The notes under the pieces were generated by a model, which saw only the letters and a program-made list of their open reading frames with translations, ran no database searches and was not told the DNA's origin. Position numbers and translations under genes: made by a program. 64,000 bases of DNA from Nonlabens ulvanivorans (lineage in GTDB: Bacteria; Bacteroidota; Bacteroidia; Flavobacteriales; Flavobacteriaceae): positions 434,001 to 498,000 of the forward strand of contig NZ_JPJI01000032.1 in the NCBI RefSeq assembly GCF_000732625.1, in the 5' to 3' direction. Each line of letters opens with the position of its first letter. Positions within the stretch are counted from its first letter, which is position 1. Positions 8,097 through 17,193 of the stretch are shown here, in pieces.

Positions 8097-9551
8097 TTAT
8101 TTAAGTTGAAATTCTGGCATTCTAAAAATGTGTTGCAGTAATAAAACCACTTGATAAGGAACAGAACCCCATTGAAGATTCCATTGCATATTATCATAAT
8201 AATTTTGAGGCACATCTCCTTTAAATACTTGTGTTGCTAGAGCATAGTCTGCCGTAGTATGCAATGTTTTTGGAACAAATCGATCCACCATTTCTTGAGC
8301 GATAACCGCAGGATCATTATTAGAACTTGCTATAGAAATAACTAGGTTTCTAAATAGCTCTTGATCTAGATTCCATGTGGTCCACATAATATATTCTAAG
8401 CCTTGCCACCTACCTGTTATCGTGCTGCTATTGATCCAATCGCGATCACCTTGCCATCCTGCAACATCTACTGGATTATAATATTCTTGACCTAAGTTTG
8501 CCGAATAGTATACCAATACTTCAAGTTGTTGTGGTGTGTATGGAAAATTAGCCTCTTTTATAAAAGTTAAAAAGCAATCCATTGGATCTTTAATACTAGA
8601 ACCTATAGCATCATCTTCAAAAAAGTGCTCACTCTTAAAAAGCTGTCTTAAAACAGGTACAATTTCCCAGTTCCCAGTGCGGAATGTTGTCGCTAATTGA
8701 TCAATTATAGTCTGTGAAGGCAACTCTGGACTCACAAAAGCTCTATATATTTTTTTTACGATAAAATCTGAAATCTCATTTGCTCTAACACTGAAAAGAT
8801 GATCTATTAAATTGTCATGATCAAAATTAGTAGGTGCACTACCGAAAATTATTTTATCTGTATTATCAAATGTAGAACTTTGAAATACAATAGGTGCGCC
8901 CAATTGGGTCCAGCTATTATATCCTGTTAAAGCTCTTGCCGCTTCTACAATATCTGTTTGTGTATAGTTATTATTTGCTCCTAGAGTGAATAACTCAAAA
9001 AGTTCTCGAGCATAATTTTCATTTGGACTCCATTTATTGTTAAGCACTCCATTAAGATAAACCAGCATGGCCTCATTCTTACCGATCTCTTTAGTAAGCG
9101 TTTTAAAATTACCTAAAGCATGAGTTTGCAATAGATCATAATATTGATATAGCCATGATGGCGCTTGATAATCATCTGCCTTAGTCACAAAATGATTATG
9201 CCAAAAAAGCGTCATTTTAGCTCTTAATTTAAGATTAAGAGAATCATCAAAGGTTTGTTTCAACCATTCTACCATTTGAGGAAATGCCTCGCTATTAAAA
9301 TCTGTATAATCAGATTGTGCCCAGTTGCCCCAAACCGGCGCTGGTGTATTCATATAATTAATAGAATCTGTAATCCAAGTATCTACAAATGTAGTAGGTG
9401 ATTGAGATAAAATGGCATTCTCTTGTGCGACGTCTAGCCCATATCCCAGTCTTTTTACTACATGCCTTACTCGTTGTATATTCCATGGTTTTGTTGTCGT
9501 AGGAACATAAGGCGATAAGGTAGCTGTGTTACAAGATGTAAAAGTTTCCAT
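8097..9551 (-). CDS. DUF1800 family protein
   Basis: DUF1800 protein of 484 residues, first gene of a two-gene operon with the DUF1501 gene. Family hallmarks seen are the N-terminal HVVKRLGYGLD, MTLFWHNHFVT near residues 115-125, NENYARELFELFTLGANN, DIVEAARALTGYN and the C-terminal HIFRMPEFQ. The start at 9551 gives METFTSCNTATLSPY with no signal peptide, whereas its partner has a Tat signal; co-export with the partner is possible but is only inference. DUF1800-DUF1501 pairs are widespread in environmental bacteria and their function is unknown. Confidence 0.9.
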   Translation of the reverse strand: METFTSCNTATLSPYVPTTTKPWNIQRVRHVVKRLGYGLDVAQENAILSQSPTTFVDTWITDSINYMNTPAPVWGNWAQSDYTDFNSEAFPQMVEWLKQTFDDSLNLKLRAKMTLFWHNHFVTKADDYQAPSWLYQYYDLLQTHALGNFKTLTKEIGKNEAMLVYLNGVLNNKWSPNENYARELFELFTLGANNNYTQTDIVEAARALTGYNSWTQLGAPIVFQSSTFDNTDKIIFGSAPTNFDHDNLIDHLFSVRANEISDFIVKKIYRAFVSPELPSQTIIDQLATTFRTGNWEIVPVLRQLFKSEHFFEDDAIGSSIKDPMDCFLTFIKEANFPYTPQQLEVLVYYSANLGQEYYNPVDVAGWQGDRDWINSSTITGRWQGLEYIMWTTWNLDQELFRNLVISIASSNNDPAVIAQEMVDRFVPKTLHTTADYALATQVFKGDVPQNYYDNMQWNLQWGSVPYQVVLLLQHIFRMPEFQLK

Positions 9552-9656
9552 AAGCTAGCACATTAAGTATTAATGATAAAGATATATATTCCTTAACTTA
9601 GTTTTAAGACTTTTAGTATAAATTCACGTAGAACACATCAAGCTAAATCACTGATA

Positions 9657-10562
9657 TTGAGAGAATATACATATACCGGTTTAAAAAGTAACGATCATGT
9701 ACGAATTCTTTGTACAGCAAGAAGCGCTGTTCAGGCTGACTTAAAGCCAGCACATGAGTTATTAGAATCATGGGGTTTACGCGTGAGTTATGGTAAAACT
9801 ATAGGAGCCATAAATCATCAATTTGGCGGTACAACTAGCTTAAGAATTACTGATTTTCAAGATGCTTTAAATGATGAAGATATCGACGCCATATGGATTG
9901 CTCGTGGTGGCTATGGTACCGTGCAGATCATCGATGATGTTGATTTTTCCGCTTTCGCGAAAGCGAATTTTAAAAAGCTAATCATAGGTTACTCAGATGT
10001 TACGATACTACACAGTCATTTACAAAAGATGGATCTCACGAGTTTACATAGCTTTATGCCATTAGAACTTAAAGACAAATCACAATCTTGTATAGATAGT
10101 TTTAAAAAAGCCTTAACAGGTCATTCTCAAAGTATATCTATTACAAATGATAACAATATAGAACCTCAAGAACTTAAAGCTCGTGTGGTAGGTGGAAATT
10201 TATCTATTCTCTACAGTCTATTAGGCTCTAAAAGTTTTACAAATACCGATGGGTGTTTTCTATTTATAGAAGATATAGATGAGTATGTATATCATATAGA
10301 ACGTATGATGTATGGACTTAAAAGAGCTGGGCATTTAGATAAGCTCAAAGGTTTAATCGTAGGTGGAATGACTGATATGAGAGATCACAAAATTCCGTTT
10401 GGTAAAAATGCGGTGGAGATTATCAAAGACATAACTGCTAGTTATCATTATCCTGTGATTTTTAATTTCCCTGCTGGGCATATAAAAGATAACCGTAGCC
10501 TAAAACTAGGCACAGATATGCATGTTTCCATTAAAAAGAATCATATCACTTTCACTTATTAA
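9657..10562 (+). CDS. ldcA: LD-carboxypeptidase (S66 family)
   Basis: Serine peptidase of family S66 (muramoyltetrapeptide carboxypeptidase, LdcA/MccF), 301 residues, which trims the terminal D-Ala from murein tetrapeptides during wall recycling. Features are WIARGGYGTVQIIDDVDF, the nucleophile in IIGYSDVT (Ser113), FIEDIDEYVYHIERMMYGLKRAG with the catalytic Glu, and PAGHIKDNRSLKLG with the catalytic His. The start is TTG at 9657; no ATG or GTG lies between the last stop and the conserved start of the domain. A CTTTCGCGAAAG palindrome is read in frame as AFAKA at residues 99-103. yraN follows after 3 nt. Confidence 0.9.
   Translation: MREYTYTGLKSNDHVRILCTARSAVQADLKPAHELLESWGLRVSYGKTIGAINHQFGGTTSLRITDFQDALNDEDIDAIWIARGGYGTVQIIDDVDFSAFAKANFKKLIIGYSDVTILHSHLQKMDLTSLHSFMPLELKDKSQSCIDSFKKALTGHSQSISITNDNNIEPQELKARVVGGNLSILYSLLGSKSFTNTDGCFLFIEDIDEYVYHIERMMYGLKRAGHLDKLKGLIVGGMTDMRDHKIPFGKNAVEIIKDITASYHYPVIFNFPAGHIKDNRSLKLGTDMHVSIKKNHITFTY
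9950..9965. repeat. CTTTCGCGAAAG palindrome family, inside ldcA
   Basis: CGCTTTCGCGAAAGCG, perfect over 16 bases. It encodes part of SAFAKAN in the LD-carboxypeptidase. Confidence 0.85.
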
Positions 10563-10565
10563 ATT

Positions 10566-10928
10566 ATGGCAGATCATAACGAACTAGGGAAAGAAGGAGA
10601 AAAAATAGCTGTGAACTACTTGCTTAAAAATGGATATGACATTCTTACCACAAACTATGTGTATCTTAAAGGAGAGATCGACATCATCGCACAAAAAGGA
10701 AATACCATAGTCATAGTCGAAGTAAAAACGCGTTCTACACTAGATTTTGGTGATCCACAAGATTTTTTAAAGCCTGCTCAAATTAAAAGACTGGTATCCA
10801 CTGCAGACCATTATATTGAACATCATGCTGGTGATGATATCGAGGCTAGATTTGATATTATCGCCATTATAAAAAATAAAGCAGGAACAAAAGTCGAACA
10901 TTTAGAAAATGCTTTCTATCATTTTTAG
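10566..10928 (+). CDS. yraN: YraN family (UPF0102) endonuclease-like protein
   Basis: Small protein of 120 residues with the restriction-endonuclease-like fold of UPF0102/YraN. The motif is intact: GEKIAVNYLLKNGYDIL, then GEIDIIAQKGNTIVIVEVKTRS, which supplies the Asp and the ExK pair. The family is related to Holliday-junction resolvase-like nucleases, but its role in cells is not firmly known. It starts 3 nt after the ldcA stop, so the two are co-transcribed, and a strong terminator follows directly. Confidence 0.93.
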   Translation: MADHNELGKEGEKIAVNYLLKNGYDILTTNYVYLKGEIDIIAQKGNTIVIVEVKTRSTLDFGDPQDFLKPAQIKRLVSTADHYIEHHAGDDIEARFDIIAIIKNKAGTKVEHLENAFYHF

Positions 10929-10932
10929 AAAT

Positions 10933-10962
10933 AAAAAAAGCAGCCTTTGGGCTGCTTTTTTT
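10933..10962. terminator. Bidirectional intrinsic terminator
   Basis: GCAGCC and GGCTGC form a GC stem with a 4-nt loop, flanked by A7 on the left and T7 on the right, so it works for yraN on the plus strand and for the EEP gene on the minus strand. Confidence 0.9.
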
Positions 10963-10979
10963 ATAGTGTGATGAGATTA

Positions 10980-12053
10980 TTATTCTTTCTCTTCCTTTAT
11001 AAGATATACATATACAGGAAAGTGATCACTGAAACCATTAGTGAAACTACCATTATTATAGCTACGTAACGGATACCCTTTATAGCGTCCAGATTTATTA
11101 GTCATAAAACTAGGATTATAAATTCCAGCATGATAATAGAAGTAACCTTCTTGATCTGCTTTTTTTAATAAAGGATAAGTAAGCATGATCTGGTCAAAAA
11201 TATTTCCTGCATCTCTGTAAGAAAGCGTGTTAAAACCATCTTTTAACATTTGGATGTATGGATTATAAATCATTTGAGGCTTTACGTCTTCCTGATCTTG
11301 TTGTGCATTTAATGTTTTAAGAACACTCTCATTAGTAGGGTCATCATTTAAATCTCCCATGGTCATTATTTTGGCCATCGCATTAGTTACGTGCAAGGAA
11401 TCGATAATTTGCTGATTTAAGGCTGCTGCTGCAACACGTTTTGCTCTACTACGCATCTCGCCACCGCTACGTGATGGCCAGTGATTAACGATAACACTCA
11501 TAAGATCGCCATTAAGCTCTCCTGTTACCACTAACTGATCACGAGTAAAAATACGGCGACCACTACCAGGATCTGATATGTCTAAACGTCTCGACTGAGA
11601 GTTAATCACTTTAAATTCACTCTTCTTATATAATAAAGCGACATCAATACCACGTCTGTCTGGAGAATCGTAATGTTCTATACCATAATCATAGTCTCTT
11701 AATAGCTCGTGGCTCGCAAGGTCTTCAAGTACCTTACGGTTTTCAACTTCACAAACACCTATTAAAGCAGGAGCAGTTCCCGACTTATCTGCACCAATTT
11801 TTCTAAGAACACGTGCCATGTTTGTTAATTTCTTTTGATACACGTCTTCTCTTAATCCTTCAGCCATTTCCATCATAGGGCTGGCTTCATCATTGATTGT
11901 AGGATCATCTTCTGTATCGTAAAGATTTTCTAGATTGTAAAACGCAACAGTTTGTATTTTATACTGTTTTGTGTCATTGTTATCTTGTTGTGCATGAGAC
12001 GCTTTAGCGAAAGCGAAAAAAACAAAAGCACTGGTAATGAGATATTTATACAT
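10980..12053 (-). CDS. Secreted endonuclease/exonuclease/phosphatase family protein
   Basis: Exported EEP-superfamily enzyme, 357 residues, with a Sec signal peptide (cut likely after ASHA). The catalytic set is present: TVAFYNLENLYD (Asn), GVCEVENRKVLEDL (metal-binding Glu), DRRGIDVALLYK, VNHWPSRSGG (His), MGDLNDDP (Asp/Asn) and the final FSDHFPVYV (Asp-His). Substrates of the superfamily include nucleic acids and phosphoesters, so extracellular DNA or phosphate scavenging is a reasonable guess. It is divergent from a TonB receptor and DUF5689 lipoprotein pair, suggesting shared regulation. A one-mismatch CTTTCGCGAAAG palindrome falls inside the signal peptide (FAFAKAS). A paralogue lies at 20674-21663. 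Confidence 0.9.
   Translation of the reverse strand: MYKYLITSAFVFFAFAKASHAQQDNNDTKQYKIQTVAFYNLENLYDTEDDPTINDEASPMMEMAEGLREDVYQKKLTNMARVLRKIGADKSGTAPALIGVCEVENRKVLEDLASHELLRDYDYGIEHYDSPDRRGIDVALLYKKSEFKVINSQSRRLDISDPGSGRRIFTRDQLVVTGELNGDLMSVIVNHWPSRSGGEMRSRAKRVAAAALNQQIIDSLHVTNAMAKIMTMGDLNDDPTNESVLKTLNAQQDQEDVKPQMIYNPYIQMLKDGFNTLSYRDAGNIFDQIMLTYPLLKKADQEGYFYYHAGIYNPSFMTNKSGRYKGYPLRSYNNGSFTNGFSDHFPVYVYLIKEEKE
12001..12015. repeat. CTTTCGCGAAAG palindrome family, variant in a signal peptide
   Basis: GCTTTAGCGAAAGCG, one mismatch to the consensus. It codes for part of FAFAKAS in the signal peptide of the EEP protein. Confidence 0.6.
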
Positions 12054-12107
12054 TTCTTTTAATTAACTTAGATTAACATTATGTAAACATTTATACAAAC
12101 GCCGCGC

Positions 12108-12115
12108 CAAAGGTA
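12108..12115 (-). promoter_or_regulatory. TAnnTTTG -7 box of the EEP gene
   Basis: TACCTTTG on the minus strand, about 55 nt before the EEP start. It pairs with the divergent plus-strand box 20 bp away. Confidence 0.6.
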
Positions 12116-12135
12116 CTGTTAACCATAGAAAAACG

Positions 12136-12143
12136 TACTTTTG
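12136..12143 (+). promoter_or_regulatory. TAnnTTTG -7 box of the TonB receptor
   Basis: TACTTTTG followed by GCAGCCC, about 38 nt before the receptor ATG. It is divergent from the EEP promoter. Confidence 0.6.
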
Positions 12144-12180
12144 CAGCCCATTAATAACGATATATTAATAAACAACTCTT

Positions 12181-15009
12181 ATGAATAAACAAATTAGCAA
12201 GTTGATTTTGTTGATTTTACTGGTCTGCGGCTCTATTGCGAGTGCCCAAGTGGTAAAAGGTCGAGTAATTGACGAATCAACCGAAGAACCTATTAAAGGA
12301 GCGCTGATTGAAATCTTAGGAACCAAGTTTACAGCAACTACTGATGCTGATGGTTTCTTTAATTTTGCTAGCGGTATCCCACAAGGAGATCAGAAAATGC
12401 AAGTTAGTGCAGCTGATCATTACAACCGTACTTTACCTATTGTTGTAAATGAATTAACACCAGTTAATATTGATCCACTTTATTTAAGAGTAGATTTTAG
12501 TGATCAAGAACAAACTGCAGGTGTTATTTCACTAACAGAAAATGATCTGTCTGATGACCAGAATGCTGCAAACAATGTATCTGGACTTTTACAATCTTCA
12601 AGAGATATATTCTTAAGAGCGGCAGCATTTGATTTTAGTGCGACATTCTTTAGGCCTCGTGGATTGAATAGTGAAGATGGTCGTGTCCTTATTAATGGAC
12701 TAACTATGAACAAGATTTTTTCTGGACGACCACAATGGAGTAATTGGGGTGGATTAAATGACTTACAACGTAACCAAAACTTTACTATGGGATTATCTGC
12801 TGCAGATAATACATTTGGTGGTTTAGGTGGTGTTCAGAGTATTGATATGCGTGCTTCTCAACAAAGAGAAGGTAGTCGTATTTCATATGCTGCTGGTAAC
12901 CGTAGTTACACAGGTCGCTTTATGGCAACTTACAATAGTGGCTTGAAAAGTAATGGATGGGCATACTCAATAAGTGCCTCACGTAGAGCTGGAGAAGAAG
13001 GATTTATAGATGGTACCGTATATGATGCAAATTCTATAGGTCTATCTGTAGAGAAAAAGATTAATGACAATCATTTCTTAAACTTCACAGGTATGTACAC
13101 TCCTAATCGTCGTGGTAGACAATCGCCAATGACTGAAGAGGTAAAAAACTTAAGAGGAATTACTTATAATCCTAACTGGGGTTATATCGATGGTGAAAAA
13201 CGCAATAGTCGTATCAGAGAAATTGAAGAGCCTATTTTAATGTTGAACCACAACTGGCAAATCAATGAAAAAGTGAAATTAAATACTAACGTAGGATATC
13301 AATTTGGTCGTATAGGAAACACTCGTATCGATAATGGTGGTACTCGTTTAGTAACTCTAGATGGTCAAGATTCTTACATAGGTGGTGCACGTAATCCTAA
13401 TCCTGATTATTATCAAAATTTACCTAGTTATTTCTTACGTAATGGTTTAGATTATTCTAATGCTTATCTAGCTCAACAAGAGTTTGTAAGTAACGGTCAG
13501 TTAGATTGGGATGCACTTTATAGAGCAAACGCTTCATTTACTCAACAAGGAGGAACTAGTGTTTATGCTATACAAGAAGATCGTATCGATGACGATCTTT
13601 TAATGGTAAACTCAATTCTTACTGCAGATATTACAGATAATATTTTATTCACAGGTGGAGTGAGCTATCGTAATTTAAAAAGTGAAAACTATGCAAAAAT
13701 AGATGATCTTTTAGGTGGCGGTGGTTATCTAGATGTAGATTTCTTTGCACAAGAAACCTCTAACATAACACAAGATCAAGCGGCACAATCAGATTTAAAC
13801 AACCCTAATCGTATTGTAGGCGAAGGAGATCGCTATAAGTACAATTATGACATATTAGTTGATGAGATCGATGCATTTGCTCAAGCTCAGTTTAAGACTA
13901 AGAAGGTTGACTTCTATATAGCTGGTAACATTACTCAAACTTCTTATCAAAGAGATGGTAAATTCCGTAATGGTAACTTTGCTGACAATTCTTTTGGAAA
14001 AGGAGAACAACTAGATTTTACCAACTTTGGAATTAAAGGTGGTGCTACTTATAAATTAAGTGGTAAAAGCTTTATTGATTTTAACGGAGCTTATTTAACA
14101 GATGCTCCTACAATAAGAAGTGCTTTCCCTAATGCCAGACAAAACAATAATACTACAACTGGTCTAGAGTCTCAGACAGTATATTCTACAGATATATCTT
14201 ATATCTATAGATCTCCTATTGTAAAGGCTAGATTAACAGGTTACTTCACACAATTTAAAGATGGTACGGATGTAGGCTTCTATTTTGTAGAAGGTTTATC
14301 TGGTGCTCCAACTCAAGATGGTAACGCTTTTGTACAAGAAGTGATGACTAACATAGATCGTCGCAATATCGGTGGAGAACTAGGACTGGAAGTTCAAGTA
14401 ACACCAACAATTGCTTTAAAAGCAGCTGCTGCATTTGGTACAAATACTTATAGCAACAATCCTAATATCTATTTAAATAGTGATGACTTTCCTAATGTCG
14501 ATTTAACATTTGGTGATGGAACTACTAATTTAAAAGATTACCACATCGCTGGTGGACCAGAACAAGCTTATCAAGTAGGTTTTGAATACCGTGATCCAGA
14601 TTACTGGTGGGTAGGTGCTACTGCAAACTTCTTCTCTAATTCATATGTGGACGTTGCACCACTAAGAAGATCAGAAAACTTTGTGACTGATTTAGACGGT
14701 TTACCAGTATCAAATTATGATGAAGAAATTGCTAGAGGCTTATTGAAACAAGAAAAATTCAACCCATATGAACTATTAAATGTAGTAGGTGGGAAATCTT
14801 GGAAAATAGGCGACAAGTTTGTAGGTTTCTTTGCGACTATCAATAATGTACTAGGTAAAGAATATAGAACTGGTGGATTTGAACAAGGTCGTCTTGCAAA
14901 TTATCAAGATGTTCTAGACGATAGTAACAACCCAATTGAAGTGTTTGCACCACGTTATTTCTATGGAAATGGTCGCACATACTACTTAAACGTTTACCTA
15001 AGATTTTAA
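12181..15009 (+). CDS. TonB-dependent receptor with carboxypeptidase-like N-domain
   Basis: Outer-membrane TonB-dependent transporter, 942 residues. It has a signal peptide (SIASAQ, residues 1-22), a carboxypeptidase D regulatory-like domain (VVKGRVIDESTEEPIKGALI onward to about residue 105), a plug domain (RGLNSEDGRVLINGLTMNK) and a long beta-barrel ending in the aromatic YYLNVYLRF typical of outer-membrane proteins. A DUF5689 lipoprotein follows after 8 nt, in the position where SusD-like partners usually sit, and a secreted EEP enzyme diverges upstream. This context suggests import of something released by the enzyme, perhaps nucleic-acid fragments or a phosphoester. The substrate is not readable from the sequence. 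Confidence 0.93.
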   Translation: MNKQISKLILLILLVCGSIASAQVVKGRVIDESTEEPIKGALIEILGTKFTATTDADGFFNFASGIPQGDQKMQVSAADHYNRTLPIVVNELTPVNIDPLYLRVDFSDQEQTAGVISLTENDLSDDQNAANNVSGLLQSSRDIFLRAAAFDFSATFFRPRGLNSEDGRVLINGLTMNKIFSGRPQWSNWGGLNDLQRNQNFTMGLSAADNTFGGLGGVQSIDMRASQQREGSRISYAAGNRSYTGRFMATYNSGLKSNGWAYSISASRRAGEEGFIDGTVYDANSIGLSVEKKINDNHFLNFTGMYTPNRRGRQSPMTEEVKNLRGITYNPNWGYIDGEKRNSRIREIEEPILMLNHNWQINEKVKLNTNVGYQFGRIGNTRIDNGGTRLVTLDGQDSYIGGARNPNPDYYQNLPSYFLRNGLDYSNAYLAQQEFVSNGQLDWDALYRANASFTQQGGTSVYAIQEDRIDDDLLMVNSILTADITDNILFTGGVSYRNLKSENYAKIDDLLGGGGYLDVDFFAQETSNITQDQAAQSDLNNPNRIVGEGDRYKYNYDILVDEIDAFAQAQFKTKKVDFYIAGNITQTSYQRDGKFRNGNFADNSFGKGEQLDFTNFGIKGGATYKLSGKSFIDFNGAYLTDAPTIRSAFPNARQNNNTTTGLESQTVYSTDISYIYRSPIVKARLTGYFTQFKDGTDVGFYFVEGLSGAPTQDGNAFVQEVMTNIDRRNIGGELGLEVQVTPTIALKAAAAFGTNTYSNNPNIYLNSDDFPNVDLTFGDGTTNLKDYHIAGGPEQAYQVGFEYRDPDYWWVGATANFFSNSYVDVAPLRRSENFVTDLDGLPVSNYDEEIARGLLKQEKFNPYELLNVVGGKSWKIGDKFVGFFATINNVLGKEYRTGGFEQGRLANYQDVLDDSNNPIEVFAPRYFYGNGRTYYLNVYLRF

Positions 15010-15017
15010 TAAAATTA

Positions 15018-16466
15018 ATGATGAAAAATAAAATAAATAATATGAGAGCTTTTCATAAAATAATAGCGCTGGCGTTTATCGCCGCTATCACATTTTCTTG
15101 TGTAGGAGATGATGATTTTACAGTACCTACTTTTAATGACACAACACCAATTACTGTTGACGGTAACGTTGTTGCATTAAGCACTGTAGCATCTAGACTT
15201 GCACAAAGTGGTGATGATACTTTTACTTTTGAGCAATCAGCAAGTGGAGTAGATGAGTATATTACAGGATATGTGATATCAGACGATCAAGGAGGAAACT
15301 GGTTTAAAGAATTAATCATTCAAGATGAAACAGAAAATCCTACAGCTGGTCTTGCCATTTCTATTGATGTAAACCCATTGTTTACAAGATATGAATTCGG
15401 TAGAAAAGTATTTGTTAAGTTAACAGGTCTTACCGTAGGAACTTCAAATGGAGTTACCACATTAGGTGTAGCTGGTGCTGGTAGTGATATAGAGCGTATC
15501 GCAGCATCAAGTGAGACTGACGTTATTAAAAGAGATAACTTAGTTGCAGACATCGTTCCTGTGGACGTTGAATTTGCAGACTTTTCTGATGCTCTAGAAC
15601 TTATTTGGGTTAGAGTGAACAACGTACAATTTGTAGAAGAGCAAATCGACTTATCATTTGCAGCTGAGTCATTTGACCAATTTGATGGTGAGCGTAGTAT
15701 TAAAAGCTGTAATGATGCTTTTGGAGCGACTGCAAACTTATGGACAAGTACTTTCTCTGACTTTAAAGCTTTAAATATTCCTGATGGAAAAGGTTCTATT
15801 AGTGCCGTATTAACTAGAGATTTCTTTGATGATGTTTATGTACTATATGTAAATACTCCTGAGGACTTCGACCTTACAGATACTAACCGTTGTGATTTAA
15901 CACCTGTTTCTTGTGGAAATGCAGCAGCTGCAGGACCGAATACTTTATTAAGCGAGAACTTTGAAACACAATCTACAGGAGCAGCAGCAATGCCTGCAGG
16001 ATGGACTAACTTCCAAGAAGCTGGTACAGAAACTTGGGAAGTATACACTTCTGGAGGAACAAATGCTTCACTAGGTAAAAGTGTTAACGTTGGATCATTT
16101 AACTCAAATGACGCTTCTACAATCGCTTGGTTAATCACACCAGAATTTGACTTTGATGCTCAAACAGGTGAAGTATTCTCTTTTGAAACTTCTAACAGCT
16201 TCTCTGATGGTTCTACAATGCAAGTACTTTATTCTGATGATTGGGATGGAACAACAGCAGGAATCGCTACAGCAACGTGGAAACCTCTTGCAGACGCAAC
16301 TATCGTTGATGACGGTGAGTTCTTTGGTAACTGGGTTTTCTCTGATAACGTATCATTGGACTGTGTAACTGGTACAGGTCATATTGCTTTCCGTTATGAA
16401 GGATCAGGAGATTCTGGTACTGACGGTACTTATGAGTTAGATAACATCTCTATGACTAGTAATTAG
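15018..16466 (+). CDS. DUF5689 lipoprotein with C-terminal adhesion-like domain
   Basis: Surface lipoprotein of 482 residues. The lipobox is ITFSC (Cys28), followed by an acidic VGDDD stretch that in Bacteroidota often directs lipoproteins to the cell surface. A DUF5689 region spans about 45-290 (GYVISDDQGGNWFKELIIQDE, LTGLTVG). The C-terminal part from about 315 (SENFETQS, PAGWTNFQEAGTETWEVY, SWLITPEFDF-like) resembles the choice-of-anchor J / cleaved-adhesin fold. The start could also be the ATG at 15042, as three Met codons precede the hydrophobic core. It is co-transcribed with the TonB receptor and probably forms part of its binding apparatus. This role is inferred from position. Confidence 0.85.
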   Translation: MMKNKINNMRAFHKIIALAFIAAITFSCVGDDDFTVPTFNDTTPITVDGNVVALSTVASRLAQSGDDTFTFEQSASGVDEYITGYVISDDQGGNWFKELIIQDETENPTAGLAISIDVNPLFTRYEFGRKVFVKLTGLTVGTSNGVTTLGVAGAGSDIERIAASSETDVIKRDNLVADIVPVDVEFADFSDALELIWVRVNNVQFVEEQIDLSFAAESFDQFDGERSIKSCNDAFGATANLWTSTFSDFKALNIPDGKGSISAVLTRDFFDDVYVLYVNTPEDFDLTDTNRCDLTPVSCGNAAAAGPNTLLSENFETQSTGAAAMPAGWTNFQEAGTETWEVYTSGGTNASLGKSVNVGSFNSNDASTIAWLITPEFDFDAQTGEVFSFETSNSFSDGSTMQVLYSDDWDGTTAGIATATWKPLADATIVDDGEFFGNWVFSDNVSLDCVTGTGHIAFRYEGSGDSGTDGTYELDNISMTSN

Positions 16467-16503
16467 TAAAAGAATTATTTCGCTTTAAGCGAAAACATAT
16501 AAG

Positions 16504-16534
16504 AAAAGCCCATTGCTATTTGTAATGGGCTTTT
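16504..16534 (+). terminator. Intrinsic terminator after the receptor operon
   Basis: AAAAGCCCATT and AATGGGCTTTT pair across a 9-nt loop, with T-rich sequence following. It ends the TonB receptor-DUF5689 operon. Confidence 0.85.
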
Positions 16535-16581
16535 ATATTTTTAAAAAACACCTAACCAGTAAAGAAACCTTAAATATAAAA

Positions 16582-17193
16582 ATGAAAAATAAACAGATTT
16601 TTATTCCTATCATACTGGCAATCTTAATAGGTGGCTATTTTGCATTTAATATAATTGATTGGTTTAGTAATTTAGAATCTGTTGATCAGCCATTGCCTCA
16701 TAAGAATCTAATTACCAAAATTCACAAAGAATCACAGCACAAAGAATCTTTTGAATATAAGAGCTCGATAGTATCCATATACAATAGTTGTAAGAATAGA
16801 AATGGAACTATTTTATTTGATTTGGGAAGTAATTTTGATATCAACCATAAATCTATAACGATTAACAAGAAAGAAATTAAGGAACCATCTGGTCGGATTT
16901 ACAGAGGTTCATTTTTCTTAAATAGAAATCTTCATTTCTCGTTTCCAATTAAAAAACTAACAAATAGAATAGAAATTAGTATAGATGATAACCCAAAAGA
17001 AGAGCTATTTATCACTGATAAAAAAGATTATGCAAAAATCATATTACATTGTACTGACTCCTTTAACATAAAGCTCAATCAAGAATCTAAACCATTAGTC
17101 TATTTCGATAAATCTAACAGCTGTTCTGATACTATCATAGAATTATATAGCTTCAAAGGAACTAGTTACCTATTAGTTAGTCAAAAGGACTAA
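16582..17193 (+). CDS. Unrecognised membrane-anchored protein, AT-rich
   Basis: Hypothetical protein of 203 residues. The ATG at 16582 is chosen because the upstream in-frame ATG codons lie in the terminator of the preceding operon. One N-terminal membrane segment (FIPIILAILIGGYFAFNII, about residues 6-24) is followed by a polar, Lys- and Ser-rich soluble part that probably faces the periplasm. Two cysteines occur late (HCTDSF, SNSCSD). I do not recognise the family. The codon use is strikingly A/T-rich against the neighbouring receptor genes. It stands alone, followed by 370 bp with no gene. Confidence 0.6.
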   Translation: MKNKQIFIPIILAILIGGYFAFNIIDWFSNLESVDQPLPHKNLITKIHKESQHKESFEYKSSIVSIYNSCKNRNGTILFDLGSNFDINHKSITINKKEIKEPSGRIYRGSFFLNRNLHFSFPIKKLTNRIEISIDDNPKEELFITDKKDYAKIILHCTDSFNIKLNQESKPLVYFDKSNSCSDTIIELYSFKGTSYLLVSQKD

